39,937 bases of DNA, taken from Candidatus Izemoplasma sp. Its GTDB lineage: Bacteria > Bacillota_I > Bacilli_A > Izemoplasmatales > Izemoplasmataceae. Below are positions 16,377 to 26,142 of this stretch, piece after piece. A program made the translations under genes and the position numbers. Where the stretch lies: positions 1 to 39,937 of the forward strand of contig SLJL01000100.1 in assembly GCA_007135105.1 (NCBI GenBank). Direction: 5' to 3'. Under the pieces are notes generated by a model. It was not told the DNA's origin. It searched no databases and was given only the letters and a program-made list of their open reading frames with translations. Positions within the stretch are counted from its first letter, which is position 1; each line of letters begins with the position of its first letter.

Positions 16377-17483
16377 ATGGAATCCCTATACATCCACATT
16401 CCGTTTTGCCACAGGATTTGCACGTATTGCGATTTCGTCAAGGAAGTCGCTCACCCCGATAAACAAGCGGCTTACCTGGATGCTCTCGCAACGGAATTCG
16501 CTCTTTATAAAGATAGACTCGAGGGAATAAAGACCATTTTCATCGGGGGCGGCACACCCTCGAGCTTACCACTGGAACAGTTGCAAAAACTGTTTACACT
16601 TATACGGAGTCATGTCGATCTCGATAAGGTGATTGAATTCACCATCGAATGTAATCCCTCCGACATCACGCCTGCAAAAGCCCGCTGCTTCAAGGCCGGC
16701 GGCATCAACCGCATCTCGCTTGGTGTTCAGACTTTCAAGGCGAAGCAGTTGGCGTTTTTGAACCGGGACCACCGGGAAGAAGATGTTGTGGCGGCGATAG
16801 ACATCCTGAAAGCCGAATGTTTTGCAAACATCAGCGTCGATATGCTGTTTGCCTTGATCGACCAGACACTCGCGGATGTCAAAGAAGATTTGAAGAAAGT
16901 ATTGACCTTGGACATAACCCACATTTCCTATTACAGTCTCATTCTGGAAAGCGGTACTAGATTATATACGCTTTATAAAAAGGGTGAAATCGCTTTGACC
17001 GAAGAAACACTCGAAACCGAAATGTATGAAACGGTCATCGAAACCCTGGTGCAACATGGCTTTGAACACTATGAGGTTTCGAACTTCGCTTTAGACGGCA
17101 ATCACTGCCGGCACAACCTTCATATCTGGAAAGATGGCGATTATTTGGGCCTGGGACTCGGTGCACACGCCAAGTACGATGATAGGCGCAGTGAAAACAC
17201 CGGTCGCGTGAAAACATACATCGAAAGCATAAATGAAACCGGAAAACCAGAACAAATCTTTTATCCCTACGAAGATAAGCGGGATTACCTGCTAAACGGA
17301 CTTCGTCTGATCAAGGGCGTCGATCTAAGCGAGTATCAAGCCCGTTTCGGCACCGATCTTCTCCAGGACTATCCCGCTTTGAAAAAATACCTCGAAAATA
17401 ACCTCTTGAAAATGCAAGCTGGCCGGTTGGCTTTTACCCGGCGTGGCCTGTTTTTGGGTAACGAAGTCTTTCAAATCTTCTAG
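16377..17483 (+). CDS. hemW: HemW-like radical SAM protein (heme chaperone / oxygen-independent coproporphyrinogen III oxidase-like)
   Basis: A 368-residue radical SAM protein. The cluster motif C11-X3-C15-X2-C18 lies in FCHRICTYCDF, followed by FIGGGTPSSL and ECNPSDI, as in HemW/HemN relatives, and a C-terminal HemN domain. HemW inserts heme into target proteins in studied cases; the older HemN name implies oxidase activity that HemW lacks. AGAGGTGA precedes ATG 16377, which is used over the upstream TTG. With no other heme genes in view, a heme role is inferred from family only. It begins an operon with xerD and deoB. Confidence 0.93.
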   Translation: MESLYIHIPFCHRICTYCDFVKEVAHPDKQAAYLDALATEFALYKDRLEGIKTIFIGGGTPSSLPLEQLQKLFTLIRSHVDLDKVIEFTIECNPSDITPAKARCFKAGGINRISLGVQTFKAKQLAFLNRDHREEDVVAAIDILKAECFANISVDMLFALIDQTLADVKEDLKKVLTLDITHISYYSLILESGTRLYTLYKKGEIALTEETLETEMYETVIETLVQHGFEHYEVSNFALDGNHCRHNLHIWKDGDYLGLGLGAHAKYDDRRSENTGRVKTYIESINETGKPEQIFYPYEDKRDYLLNGLRLIKGVDLSEYQARFGTDLLQDYPALKKYLENNLLKMQAGRLAFTRRGLFLGNEVFQIF

Positions 17484-17492
17484 GAGGCGCTT

Positions 17493-18392
17493 ATGCTTTC
17501 ACAACTGTTAAAAGAGTATGAATATGAACTCAAAGCTTCGGCGACCCTTGGAAAACAGTCCCAAAGCGCTTATTTAAGCGATCTCAAACAGTATATTGCC
17601 TATCTGGCCAATAAGGATATCACCCGCCCGGAAATGATCACGAAACATACCATCAAGCAATATCTGATGGTTTTACGCAAAAGACACGCCTCCCCGGCGA
17701 CCGTCAGCCGTAAACTGAGTGCACTCAAGGGCTTCCATCAGTTCATGCTGGATGAAAAACTTGTCGAGGACAACGTTATCCTGAATGTGCCACGACCGAA
17801 AATGCACAAAAGATTGCCGGATGTTTTGTCAATCGAAGAGATGGAACGCTTGTTGGCAACAACGGGTAAAGCCGGCCCGCTCGACCAAAGGAATCTGGCT
17901 ATGCTGGAGTTGCTTTATGGCAGCGGTCTGAGAATCAGTGAACTGATTGAGCTGAAAATCAATGATCTGCATATCAATCAAGGGCTTATCAATGTACACG
18001 GAAAAGGTGAAAAAGAACGTATCGTCCCCATCGGTTCGATGGCGGAAAAAGCCTTGAAGGCATACCTTGAATCCGGCAGACTCGCCCTTAAGAAAATGCC
18101 AACGCCTTATGTCTTTTTAAATCGACATGGATCACCGATCAGTCGTGTCGGCTTTTTCAAGGTTTTGAAAAAACTGGCAGCCACCGCCGGCATCACCAAA
18201 CAGGTTTCACCCCATACATTGAGGCATTCGTTCGCTTCACATCTCTTGGAGGCGGGTGTCGATCTGCGATATGTACAGGAGATGCTCGGTCACGCCAGTA
18301 TAGCGACCACAGAACTATACACCCATATCAATAAAAAACAACTCATTGCGGTTTATGATGCCTACCATCCGCATGCTAAAAGGAGAGATTAG
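17493..18392 (+). CDS. xerD: Site-specific tyrosine recombinase XerD
   Basis: XerD resolves chromosome dimers at dif together with a partner recombinase. The 299 residues contain the N-terminal SAM-like core-binding domain and the catalytic domain with R147 (GSGLRISEL), K171 (GKGEKER), H241-X2-R244 (HTLRHSFASH), H267 (GHASIATTE) and Y276 (LYTH). The full catalytic set and the position directly before deoB (as in Bacillus xerD-drm) argue for housekeeping XerD rather than an integrase of a mobile element. AGGAGG lies just upstream of the ATG. The stop TAG directly abuts the deoB ATG. Confidence 0.95.
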   Translation: MLSQLLKEYEYELKASATLGKQSQSAYLSDLKQYIAYLANKDITRPEMITKHTIKQYLMVLRKRHASPATVSRKLSALKGFHQFMLDEKLVEDNVILNVPRPKMHKRLPDVLSIEEMERLLATTGKAGPLDQRNLAMLELLYGSGLRISELIELKINDLHINQGLINVHGKGEKERIVPIGSMAEKALKAYLESGRLALKKMPTPYVFLNRHGSPISRVGFFKVLKKLAATAGITKQVSPHTLRHSFASHLLEAGVDLRYVQEMLGHASIATTELYTHINKKQLIAVYDAYHPHAKRRD

Positions 18393-19568
18393 ATGTATAA
18401 AAGAATGTTTTTGATTGTTATCGACAGCGTCGGCATCGGTGCGATGCCCGACGCCGAAGCATATGGTGATGTCGGAACGAATACCATCGTCAACATCGCC
18501 AAGCACGAAGGTGGGATTTCACTGCCGAACATGGGCAGACTCGGTTACGGCAATCTTGCCGATATCCCCGGGGTAGCCCCGGAGAAATCGCCGATCGGAA
18601 ATTACACCAAAATGGCGGAAATGAGTGTCGGTAAAGATACCATGACCGGCCATTGGGAATTGATGGGTTTGAAAATTGAAACCCCGTTTCAGACGTTCAC
18701 CGAGACAGGTTTCCCCGATGCGTTGATCAAGACGTTGGAAGAAAAAACCGGACGTAAGATCGTCGGGAACAAATCCGCCAGCGGTACGGTGATTCTCGAT
18801 GAACTCGGCGAACATCAGTTGAAGACGGGAGATTTGATTGTCTATACCTCGGCCGACAGTGTCCTGCAAATCGCGGCGCACGAAGAAAAAATCGGTCTGG
18901 ATGAACTGTATAAGGCCTGTGAGATCGCCCGGGAACTGACCATGAAAGAAGAATACAAAGTCGGTCGTGTCATCGCCCGACCGTTTATCGGCGACAAAAA
19001 AGGCGCGTTCCAAAGAACGGCGAACCGCCATGATTATGCGCTTAAACCTTATGAGGAGACCACCCTCGATTTTCTGAAAGAAGTCGGATACGATGTGATC
19101 GCCTTCGGAAAAATCAATGACATCTACGATGGGGAAGGCATTACAAAAAGCATAAAACAAGCCGATAACGATGAAGGCATGCAGAACTACATCGCGTATG
19201 CCGAAAAAGATTTCACCGGTCTTGCGTTTTTGAATCTTGTGGATTTCGACGCCAAGTATGGCCATCGTCGCAATCCGAAAGGCTACAAGGACGCCCTGGA
19301 AGCTTTTGATACACAACTCGCGGAGTTGATGCGTCACATCAAGGATGATGATCTGTTGCTGATCACAGCCGATCACGGGAATGACCCCACGCACACGGGA
19401 ACGGATCATACACGTGAATATGTGCCGCTTTTGGTCTATAACCCGAAACTCGCAGGAGGACATTTCCCGCAAAGGAAAACTTTCGCCGATGTCGGTGCAA
19501 CGATTTCCGACAATTTCAAAGTGCGTTTTCCATCACATGGGACGAGTTTCCTAAAAGACATCAAGTAA
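18393..19568 (+). CDS. deoB: Phosphopentomutase
   Basis: DeoB interconverts (deoxy)ribose 1- and 5-phosphate in nucleoside salvage. It is an alkaline-phosphatase-superfamily metalloenzyme of 391 residues. The metal ligand D11 lies in [12 protein letters not shown], the phosphorylated Thr85 in KDTMTGHWE, and the second metal site in [19 protein letters not shown]. All are intact. The ribosome site AAAGGAGA sits in the end of xerD, and the genes abut without a gap. It is last in hemW-xerD-deoB. Confidence 0.97.
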   Translation: MYKRMFLIVIDSVGIGAMPDAEAYGDVGTNTIVNIAKHEGGISLPNMGRLGYGNLADIPGVAPEKSPIGNYTKMAEMSVGKDTMTGHWELMGLKIETPFQTFTETGFPDALIKTLEEKTGRKIVGNKSASGTVILDELGEHQLKTGDLIVYTSADSVLQIAAHEEKIGLDELYKACEIARELTMKEEYKVGRVIARPFIGDKKGAFQRTANRHDYALKPYEETTLDFLKEVGYDVIAFGKINDIYDGEGITKSIKQADNDEGMQNYIAYAEKDFTGLAFLNLVDFDAKYGHRRNPKGYKDALEAFDTQLAELMRHIKDDDLLLITADHGNDPTHTGTDHTREYVPLLVYNPKLAGGHFPQRKTFADVGATISDNFKVRFPSHGTSFLKDIK

Positions 19569-19604
19569 AAAATCGCGTTCAGGTTCTTACCTGGACGCGA
19601 TTTT
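19569..19604. terminator. Bidirectional terminator between deoB and the coiled-coil operon
   Basis: A 15-pair stem AAAATCGCGTTCAGG (19569-19583) / CCTGGACGCGATTTT (19590-19604) with one wobble pair serves both converging units. The minus-strand stop codon (19603-19605) lies at its edge. Confidence 0.9.
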
Positions 19605-22476
19605 ACTTATATTTCAAGTTGACGTTTTTCAAATGTGAACGCATCTCGGCGCTCAGTGTCTTTTTCACGGAGGCTTCACGTTTCTTTTGACTGGTCGTCA
19701 TTTTCTTCAAATACGCTTGATAGGCGTCTATGGCCGGTTTCAAGGCATCGTTCAAACTTGATTTGAGATGACTCAAAGCCTGGATGTGACCGGTGAGCTG
19801 TTCGGAAAGCAGTTTCGCCTGTTCGTCCCGCTCCTTGCGGTAGCGCTCCGCTTGTTTCTTGATCTGTTTTTTCATGCTTGTTTGAAGCATCTGGCTTGTG
19901 GTGTCATCGGTTTTCTTGTCGATGTTGTCGATTTGCTTGTTGTGGGTTTCGATGAAGTCCAATCTTTCGTTTTCGAGGTGATTGAGACCTTCAGTCAACG
20001 TTTTTTTGCGTTCAGTCATGCTGTTTTCGAAGGCTTGTTCGATGGTTTCCTTTTCAGCTTTGACTTTCTCGATCTTATCCTTGTTTTCACTACCCGTTTC
20101 GATGGCCTTACGTTTTTCTTCCAAAATCTTTAGTTGCGCTTTTGGTTCACGCACTTTTTCGGCGTATGTGCTTTTGGCTTCCTCGATGGATTCGTCCAAC
20201 CGTTCCTTGGCGGTTGTCTTTGCTTCTGATTCGATATATGGCGCCAAGGTGGCGGCATCGGAGTTGCTTTGGAACTGGTTCAGTTTATCTTCACTGCTTT
20301 GCAGCATGTGTTCAAAGGTCTCGATGCTCTTGTTCATGATTTTTTCCGCGTCATTACGTGCGTTTTCGGCCCGTTTTTTTGCTTTCTCTATCTGGGTGCG
20401 GTAGCGTTGGACGTTGCGGTCGTTTTGCTCTTTATGCGTGATGGCGTCCAGTTTGTCTTTATATTGGTCTTCGATGAGCGTCTGTTGGGCATTGAGTTCG
20501 AGTTTATCCTTTTCTTCGGTGAACAGGGCCTGTTTATAGGAGAGATCCTCGAGTTTCCGGTCCCGTTCCCTTTCCAGTTCCAAGCGGTCGGTCTTGTAAG
20601 GTTGCAGATGTTCCAGCAATTTCTCTTCGGCGTATTCGAGTTCGCGTTTCAACGCTTGGTCGATGTTTTCCAGACGCAGTTCGAATTCGCTTTGGGCATA
20701 CTTGATCTGTTGTTGGGCGAAATTGATCTGACTCTGCAAGGTGGTCGAAACCATGGTCTCATTGATGTCTTGACCCACATGAAGCCGTTCAGCCTGTGCT
20801 TTGGTCAAGGTGATCTCACTGTCGTACAATGAGTTAATCTTGAGTAACTGCAGCTCGTATTCCTTATCCGCCAGGTCGATGAGTGCGTTTTGATAGATCA
20901 TCTCGTTTTGAATGTCTTCTTCAGCGGAGAGCTGGGAGATTTCACCCCGTTTGATGATATCGGTCATTTTCTTATCGAGCGCTGCTTGTTTCTGGTGGTA
21001 GGCGATTCTGGCCGCGTGCATGTCAATCTCGGCGATAAGCTTTTCTTTGAGCGAACGGTGGTTGAAATGCTTGAGTTTGAGAGCCTTGAGAATATCGAGC
21101 TGTGCTTTTTTGAATGTCCTTTTAAGCGGTTCGATCCGGTCGGCCATTTCTGTTTGCGCTTTCAGGAAAAACGCGTGTTTGTCGAGAATGAAGGTGTGGA
21201 TGCTGTCGCTGAAGTCAAGAACACTTCGTATGAAAGTGTCATAGTCCTTCAAGGTTTTTTCCAGGGTCATTATGAAGTTTTCATTGAATGTTTTATCATG
21301 AAGCAGGGCCTGAGCGTCTTCCTTGAGCTTGAACAGTTCACTCGAATCGCTTTTGGCGATGTTTTCCTTTGCGATTTCGAACTTGAGCGCATAAAGCTTT
21401 TTGATGTAGTCTTTTTCGGTTTTGTGCTGTGCTTTCAGTATCTTGTTTTTCTCGCGTTTGACGAGATCTTCGGTCTTGCGATCGATTTTCTCGGCTTCGA
21501 GTTTCAAGTTGGCTTTTTCACGTCGTTCGTATGCTTTCAGAAGTTCTTTCAGTTTTTCGTGGTTTTGTGTTTTTTCCGCATAGATGATCTCAAGACGCAA
21601 ATTCTTTAGGTCCTGTTGGGCGGTCTGATTGAGTTTTTCTTCCTTTTCAAGTTTCTGTTTGTTTTTTGTTTTGAGTGTTTCGTAGGTATCTTCGTAGACG
21701 TTTTTGAGTTTTTCATCGAGGCTTTCGAGTTTGGATGTGAAACTTTCCTTCAATGCCTGTTCCTCATCGATGAGGTTTTGAATTCTGGTCTTGATGGTTT
21801 CGTTGATGCGGTCTTCCAGACTGACTTCGTCTTCCTTGTTTTGGAGCATATGTTTGCGTTCCTGGTAGAGTGCCTCCAAACGGTCGAAGAAGGTTTTGAA
21901 GGTGTCGTTGAAAGCCTCGACGTCTGTATTGAAGACCTTGAGCTGATCCTCTAGTCCTTTGATATCGCTGTCATCGATGGAAAAACCGGGTAGGCTTTTT
22001 TCGATGAAGTCGGATAGGAAACGATGGGTTTCTTCATTTACTTTTCGATTGTAAGGGGAGAAGAAGTTCTCATGTGACATCGTTTCTTCCAGGATGCTTA
22101 GCAGTGATTGCTTGAGTGTTTCGGCTTTGCTGGAGCTGTCCTGGTTGAGGTAGGCGTTGATGTTTTCCTTGCGCATATCCCTCAAGGCACTGAAAATGCG
22201 GTTTTTCGATTCCAGCACGTAGTTAAGTTGCTCGATGGTCGTTTCATGGTCTTTTTGGTTGATTGCTGTTTTGAGACGTTTGATGTCCGCACTTAATATC
22301 TGGAGCTTCTCCTGGGTTTCCTCCAGGCGTTTTTGATGGGATGCTTTCAGTTTCTGGTTGGCGTCGACGACTTCACTGATGAGGTTCTGTAAAAGCTTGC
22401 TTTCCTTTTGCAGATCTTCATCGATCAACGCGCTGAGGTTCTTGTTCGGTGATGTGATGTCATATTTTTTTGCCAT
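19603..22476 (-). CDS. Giant coiled-coil protein B (957 residues)
   Basis: The protein is almost entirely Glu/Lys/Gln/Leu-rich helix with heptad-like spacing. I see no Cys, no Trp, no signal peptide and no membrane segment, so it should be a cytoplasmic rod. Less charged breaks lie at about 135-205 (FFSPYNRKVNEETHR and SLPGFSIDDSD) and about 400-470 (LDFSDSIHTFILDKHAFF), which could be hinges or folded nodes. Pro-Gly content is very low elsewhere. There is no Walker motif, so it is not an SMC or RecN protein. AAAGGAG stands eight bases before the ATG. It lies 15 bases after the larger coiled-coil gene, so the two are co-transcribed. The function is unknown; a structural or cytoskeletal role is inference. 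Confidence 0.92.
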   Translation of the reverse strand: MAKKYDITSPNKNLSALIDEDLQKESKLLQNLISEVVDANQKLKASHQKRLEETQEKLQILSADIKRLKTAINQKDHETTIEQLNYVLESKNRIFSALRDMRKENINAYLNQDSSSKAETLKQSLLSILEETMSHENFFSPYNRKVNEETHRFLSDFIEKSLPGFSIDDSDIKGLEDQLKVFNTDVEAFNDTFKTFFDRLEALYQERKHMLQNKEDEVSLEDRINETIKTRIQNLIDEEQALKESFTSKLESLDEKLKNVYEDTYETLKTKNKQKLEKEEKLNQTAQQDLKNLRLEIIYAEKTQNHEKLKELLKAYERREKANLKLEAEKIDRKTEDLVKREKNKILKAQHKTEKDYIKKLYALKFEIAKENIAKSDSSELFKLKEDAQALLHDKTFNENFIMTLEKTLKDYDTFIRSVLDFSDSIHTFILDKHAFFLKAQTEMADRIEPLKRTFKKAQLDILKALKLKHFNHRSLKEKLIAEIDMHAARIAYHQKQAALDKKMTDIIKRGEISQLSAEEDIQNEMIYQNALIDLADKEYELQLLKINSLYDSEITLTKAQAERLHVGQDINETMVSTTLQSQINFAQQQIKYAQSEFELRLENIDQALKRELEYAEEKLLEHLQPYKTDRLELERERDRKLEDLSYKQALFTEEKDKLELNAQQTLIEDQYKDKLDAITHKEQNDRNVQRYRTQIEKAKKRAENARNDAEKIMNKSIETFEHMLQSSEDKLNQFQSNSDAATLAPYIESEAKTTAKERLDESIEEAKSTYAEKVREPKAQLKILEEKRKAIETGSENKDKIEKVKAEKETIEQAFENSMTERKKTLTEGLNHLENERLDFIETHNKQIDNIDKKTDDTTSQMLQTSMKKQIKKQAERYRKERDEQAKLLSEQLTGHIQALSHLKSSLNDALKPAIDAYQAYLKKMTTSQKKREASVKKTLSAEMRSHLKNVNLKYK

Positions 22477-22491
22477 GGAGGCGGCTCCTTT

Positions 22492-25400
22492 CTATTCAGT
22501 GTCGGTGATGCTTTTGATTGTTTCTGAGATGTATTGGTCGAATTGATCGCGTTCCGGTTCGAAATAGGTTTCGAGATTTTCGCTGTGGTCCGGAATGTCG
22601 AAGATGTGGTCTTTTGCGTGGTGTCGCAAGGATTCCTTGAGAGTCTCGTGCATGTTGTCGAAGGCATCATAAAGCTGGTATTCTTTTTCGTTGATGGTAT
22701 CGATCAAATGTTTCATCCGGGTTGATTTGATGCGGACTTCATCATCCAGCGATCGGATTGCCGTTTCAATCTGGCTTTCGAGCCGGGCTTTCGAGGTAAG
22801 AATCTGTTCCTCGTAATCTTCCAGTTTCTGTTTGAGATTGACGTTTTCCTTTTCCAGCGCTTTTTTTGTCTCCGCTTTCATCATTGAGATCTTTTCGTGT
22901 TGGGTCTGGTAGATGTAATCGTATTGTTCCTGGGCGCTGTCCATTTTTTCCTGGAAGATCTGTTCGATATCCATATCGGCTTTTTCGATGTTGGAAACGG
23001 CGTAATTGTAGATGCTTTGTGCGTCTTCGAGCCGTGCTTTGATTTTCTCTTCGCGTTCGGTATACCGTTTGAGCATGTTGCTACGTTTGTGGTCGTAGTT
23101 TTCTTCGATGGTATTGATCATCAGCTCAAGATCGTGCTGTAACTCCTCCTCGGCATCATTCAGTTTCTGGAGAATGGTTTCCAGCTGACCCTGCAAAGAT
23201 TGAATGGATGTTTCGATGTCGCTGGCTTCGCTGCTGAGCTGTGAGAGTTGTTCGGCACGTTTTTCCGTGAAGGATTCTTCGAGATTTTCAAAATCATCCT
23301 GGTGTTTTTCATCCAGACCTTCGCGTTGGATCTCGAGTGGTTTCATGGCTTCCTTGTAGCGGTCGTTTTCTTTTTCAATCGCTTGTAGACGCGAATGTTT
23401 CGCTTTGTCGAGTAGGGTGGCGTCGGTATGGTATAGCGGTTCGAAAACAGTCTCTATCGTGGTTTTGGTGCTTTCGAAGTGAGCCTTTATTTCTGCGATG
23501 AGCAGCTTGGCTGTCTCCTGGACATGCCTTTGTAAGGTTGCCAGTTGCATGGAGTTTTTCTTCTTCAAGGTCTCAAGCGGTTTTTTCAGTGTTTCGTCGA
23601 TGCGCTTGATGCGTGCTTCCAACGCGTTGTCCAACTGTTGTTTCTGCCGCCGGTATTTTTGTTCGAGTTTTTGTTTGGCGGTATTTTTCTTTTTCTGATT
23701 TTCCATTGAATCCAGTTCGGATAATTCGAGATCATAGGCGAATGTGTGACTTTCTTCCATGGTCTTCGTCGCATCTGTGAGGAAGTCCTTGACTTCGTTT
23801 TTGAATGGACGGGTTAGAATCGGCAACAGGTCTTTGAGTTCAAGGTCGACTTGCTTGGTCTGCTTAAGAAAGTTTCTCAGGTCGCCGAGCAGCGAACCAT
23901 AAGCTGTTTTTACCGGGTTCAACCGGGCGTTGATCATGCTTTTGATTTCGTCGATGTTGGTTTTGGCTTTTTCGCTTTCGCGCTTGAAGGCTTGTTCGAT
24001 GAATTCTATTTGTTTTTCATGCCGTTCCTTTTCATCGTCGATTTTCTGTTCCAGTCGTTTGACTTCCTTGTTGTGGTTGTTTTCCAAGAGTTCTTTTTGT
24101 CGCGTTTCTTGTTGGTTCAGGACCGCCTCGATCTTGTTGATGCGGACATTCAGTCTTTCCAGATTGCGCTTGCGTTCGGAAATCATGAGTTCCAGACGGG
24201 TGTTTTCCTGTTTTTCGCTTTCACGTTGTTCTTCTTGATTGAGTCTTAGACGCTTTTCGGTTTCAAGAATCTCGATTTTCTTTTCCAGTTCAAGGATTTT
24301 AAGATCGAGTTTCTTGCGCTCCGCTAGCTGGTTCTGGTCTGTTTCGACATGGTTTTTCCGTAAGGTATAGATGAGCTTGGCCATCTTTTTTTCTTCATCG
24401 AGCGCGTTACGCTCACGTACGGCTTCCATCTCGGATTTTATGTTCTTAAGTGCTTGTTTCTCTTTTTCCAGATCGATGGTGAAAAGACAGTTGCTTTCGT
24501 TTAGTGTCTGGTCGTACTCCAGTGTCGCCAAGGTCTTTTCATGGTTTTTTTGTCTCAAGGTCATCTCGTGACGTAAAGCGGCGTCTTTTTTCTCGACCTC
24601 GATTTTTTCCTTATGGACCTTGATTTCTTTGAGCGCTTCCTTGGTATCCAAAAAAGCCCGCAGGTCATCGGCCTCTTCATAGAGCGGTCGCAGTGCGGTG
24701 GTTGATGTATATAGGGTGCTCAGTCGTTTTTGCTCGAAAGCGAGCAAGGTTTTGAGCACGTCGTGAATCAGAGCCTTGATCTGTTCGAAGTGTTTGGTCG
24801 GGTTGCTGTCCTCGAGAAGTTTTTTAAGCAAATCTTCCCGGTTGGGATTTGCCTGCTGGAAAATGTCGAACCGTTTCTTGATGAGACTTTGGTGTAAAGT
24901 GACGTGTTTCTCGATGTCTTCAAAAGTATTTTTAAGCCCGCCAAGCGTGTGTTCGGCAACGGTTTTAAGTGCACTGGTTGCTTCGATCAAGCCTTTTTCA
25001 ACGGTAACAGCATGATTTTTCAGCGCGGTTTGCCGGATTTTGTTGAGTTCGAGCTGTTTTTTCATGGACGTCTGGTAGGTTTCATCGCCTTCGTGCTCAT
25101 TCATGAGTCTTTCCAAACGTGCGGATTCGGAGTCGACGTCCTGGTCTACGGCTTCTAAGAAGGTCTTGTGCTTGTGCCTGATGTTCTTCTCGATAAGCGA
25201 AAGTTCGCTTTTCAGCCGTTCAAACGGTTCGTTCAACCGACTACCGAGCTGATAGAGGTGTTTACTCAATGCTTTGGACGCGTCATTGATCGTTTTTCGC
25301 AAATTGTTGATTTGATGGTCGAGTCTGTTTCTTTCCTCTTTCAGTTTATGTTCTACGGACGCCTTGTCGGTTTTAAAACGGCTGATGAGCATGTCGAAAT

Positions 25401-25983
25401 CATCATTCAATGCTTTTTCAAGGGTGTTCAACCGTTGTTTTTCACTTTCATGTCTATCCTGAACGGATTTCAAGAGCGCGTCCATGTCTTTTTTGATGGC
25501 TTCCTTGTTTTTCTGAAGCGTTTCTTCATGTAAATCGATCTTGTCTTGATAGGCTTTGGTGTTTTTACGGTGTTTCTCATCGATGTCGGTAAGGATTTTG
25601 TCCTTTTCCTTCGTTGCCTTTTTGATTGCGTTCGTCAGTTGTCTGATTTCGTTTTTGTGGTCACTTTTGAGTTGGGAAGTCTTTTCCTGATGGTGCTGTT
25701 TCAAGGTCTCGATGCGTTTTTCCTGTGTTCGGAGGCTCTCTTCGTATTGTTTTTGTGTGCTTCTTGTGGTTTTCAAGTGTTTTTTCTGTAATTCGTTCAA
25801 AGCCTTCTGGTGGGCTTGTTCGTTTTCTTCAAAAGCTTTTTGGGCACGAGAAAGGATATCATCGTAACGCTTCTTGAGCGCGATGATATTTTTCTGGTAC
25901 GGCTCGATTTGCTTTTGCATGTCTTTTTCTATGGTATAAAGCGATTTTTCCAAGGTGGATGGCTTTGGCTTCTTACCGACCAT
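22492..25983 (-). CDS. Giant coiled-coil protein A (about 1163 residues)
   Basis: First gene of the minus-strand pair. It is a long, highly charged alpha-helical protein with no Trp, a single Cys (C499), and no membrane segment or signal peptide. Helix-breaking nodes stand at about 370-440 (QQANPNRED, SNPTKHF, ALRPLYEE) and 688-730 (LNPVKTAYGSLLG, LLPILTRPF), dividing it into three rods of roughly 330, 250 and 430 residues. The tail is acidic and less coiled (IPDHSENLETYFEPER). There is no ATP-binding motif. The open frame begins at TTG 26004, but GAGGAGGG fits the ATG at 25983 with normal spacing. I do not recognise the family. The function is unknown. Confidence 0.92.
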   Translation of the reverse strand: MVGKKPKPSTLEKSLYTIEKDMQKQIEPYQKNIIALKKRYDDILSRAQKAFEENEQAHQKALNELQKKHLKTTRSTQKQYEESLRTQEKRIETLKQHHQEKTSQLKSDHKNEIRQLTNAIKKATKEKDKILTDIDEKHRKNTKAYQDKIDLHEETLQKNKEAIKKDMDALLKSVQDRHESEKQRLNTLEKALNDDFDMLISRFKTDKASVEHKLKEERNRLDHQINNLRKTINDASKALSKHLYQLGSRLNEPFERLKSELSLIEKNIRHKHKTFLEAVDQDVDSESARLERLMNEHEGDETYQTSMKKQLELNKIRQTALKNHAVTVEKGLIEATSALKTVAEHTLGGLKNTFEDIEKHVTLHQSLIKKRFDIFQQANPNREDLLKKLLEDSNPTKHFEQIKALIHDVLKTLLAFEQKRLSTLYTSTTALRPLYEEADDLRAFLDTKEALKEIKVHKEKIEVEKKDAALRHEMTLRQKNHEKTLATLEYDQTLNESNCLFTIDLEKEKQALKNIKSEMEAVRERNALDEEKKMAKLIYTLRKNHVETDQNQLAERKKLDLKILELEKKIEILETEKRLRLNQEEQRESEKQENTRLELMISERKRNLERLNVRINKIEAVLNQQETRQKELLENNHNKEVKRLEQKIDDEKERHEKQIEFIEQAFKRESEKAKTNIDEIKSMINARLNPVKTAYGSLLGDLRNFLKQTKQVDLELKDLLPILTRPFKNEVKDFLTDATKTMEESHTFAYDLELSELDSMENQKKKNTAKQKLEQKYRRQKQQLDNALEARIKRIDETLKKPLETLKKKNSMQLATLQRHVQETAKLLIAEIKAHFESTKTTIETVFEPLYHTDATLLDKAKHSRLQAIEKENDRYKEAMKPLEIQREGLDEKHQDDFENLEESFTEKRAEQLSQLSSEASDIETSIQSLQGQLETILQKLNDAEEELQHDLELMINTIEENYDHKRSNMLKRYTEREEKIKARLEDAQSIYNYAVSNIEKADMDIEQIFQEKMDSAQEQYDYIYQTQHEKISMMKAETKKALEKENVNLKQKLEDYEEQILTSKARLESQIETAIRSLDDEVRIKSTRMKHLIDTINEKEYQLYDAFDNMHETLKESLRHHAKDHIFDIPDHSENLETYFEPERDQFDQYISETIKSITDTE

Positions 25984-26031
25984 TACGTACCCTCCTCGAG
26001 TCAATGTTGTAAGCGATTTACACTTATAATC

Positions 26032-26060
26032 ATTTTATCATAAGCATGACCATAAAACAA
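26032..26060 (-). promoter_or_regulatory. Promoter of the coiled-coil operon
   Basis: Read on the minus strand, TTGTTT (26060-26055) and TAAAAT (26037-26032) are separated by 17 bases, about 50 bases before the start of protein A. It diverges from the ruvB promoter. Confidence 0.55.
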
Positions 26061-26091
26061 CGTAGATAAAATCTAAAATCGTGTTTTGTGG

Positions 26092-26119
26092 TTGTAAAAG
26101 AGTGGCGATTGTGTATAAT
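26092..26119 (+). promoter_or_regulatory. Promoter of ruvB-queA
   Basis: TTGTAA at 26092-26097 is separated by 16 bases from TATAAT at 26114-26119, which is 23 bases before the ruvB start. Confidence 0.65.
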
Positions 26120-26142
26120 TTTTATTGAAAGTGGGTGTCATC

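Noticed and set aside
17493-18392. Tyrosine recombinase as the integrase of a mobile element
   Set aside because: Its length, full XerD motifs and position between hemW and deoB match housekeeping xerD. No attachment repeats or phage genes are nearby.
18519-19472. Minus-strand 317-codon frame opposite deoB
   Set aside because: Shadow of deoB; no ribosome site and no recognisable domain.
20269-21609. Long plus-strand frames (187 and 239 codons) opposite coiled-coil gene B
   Set aside because: They are Phe/Leu-rich complements of Glu/Lys codons, without ribosome sites, and fully inside a better-supported gene on the other strand.
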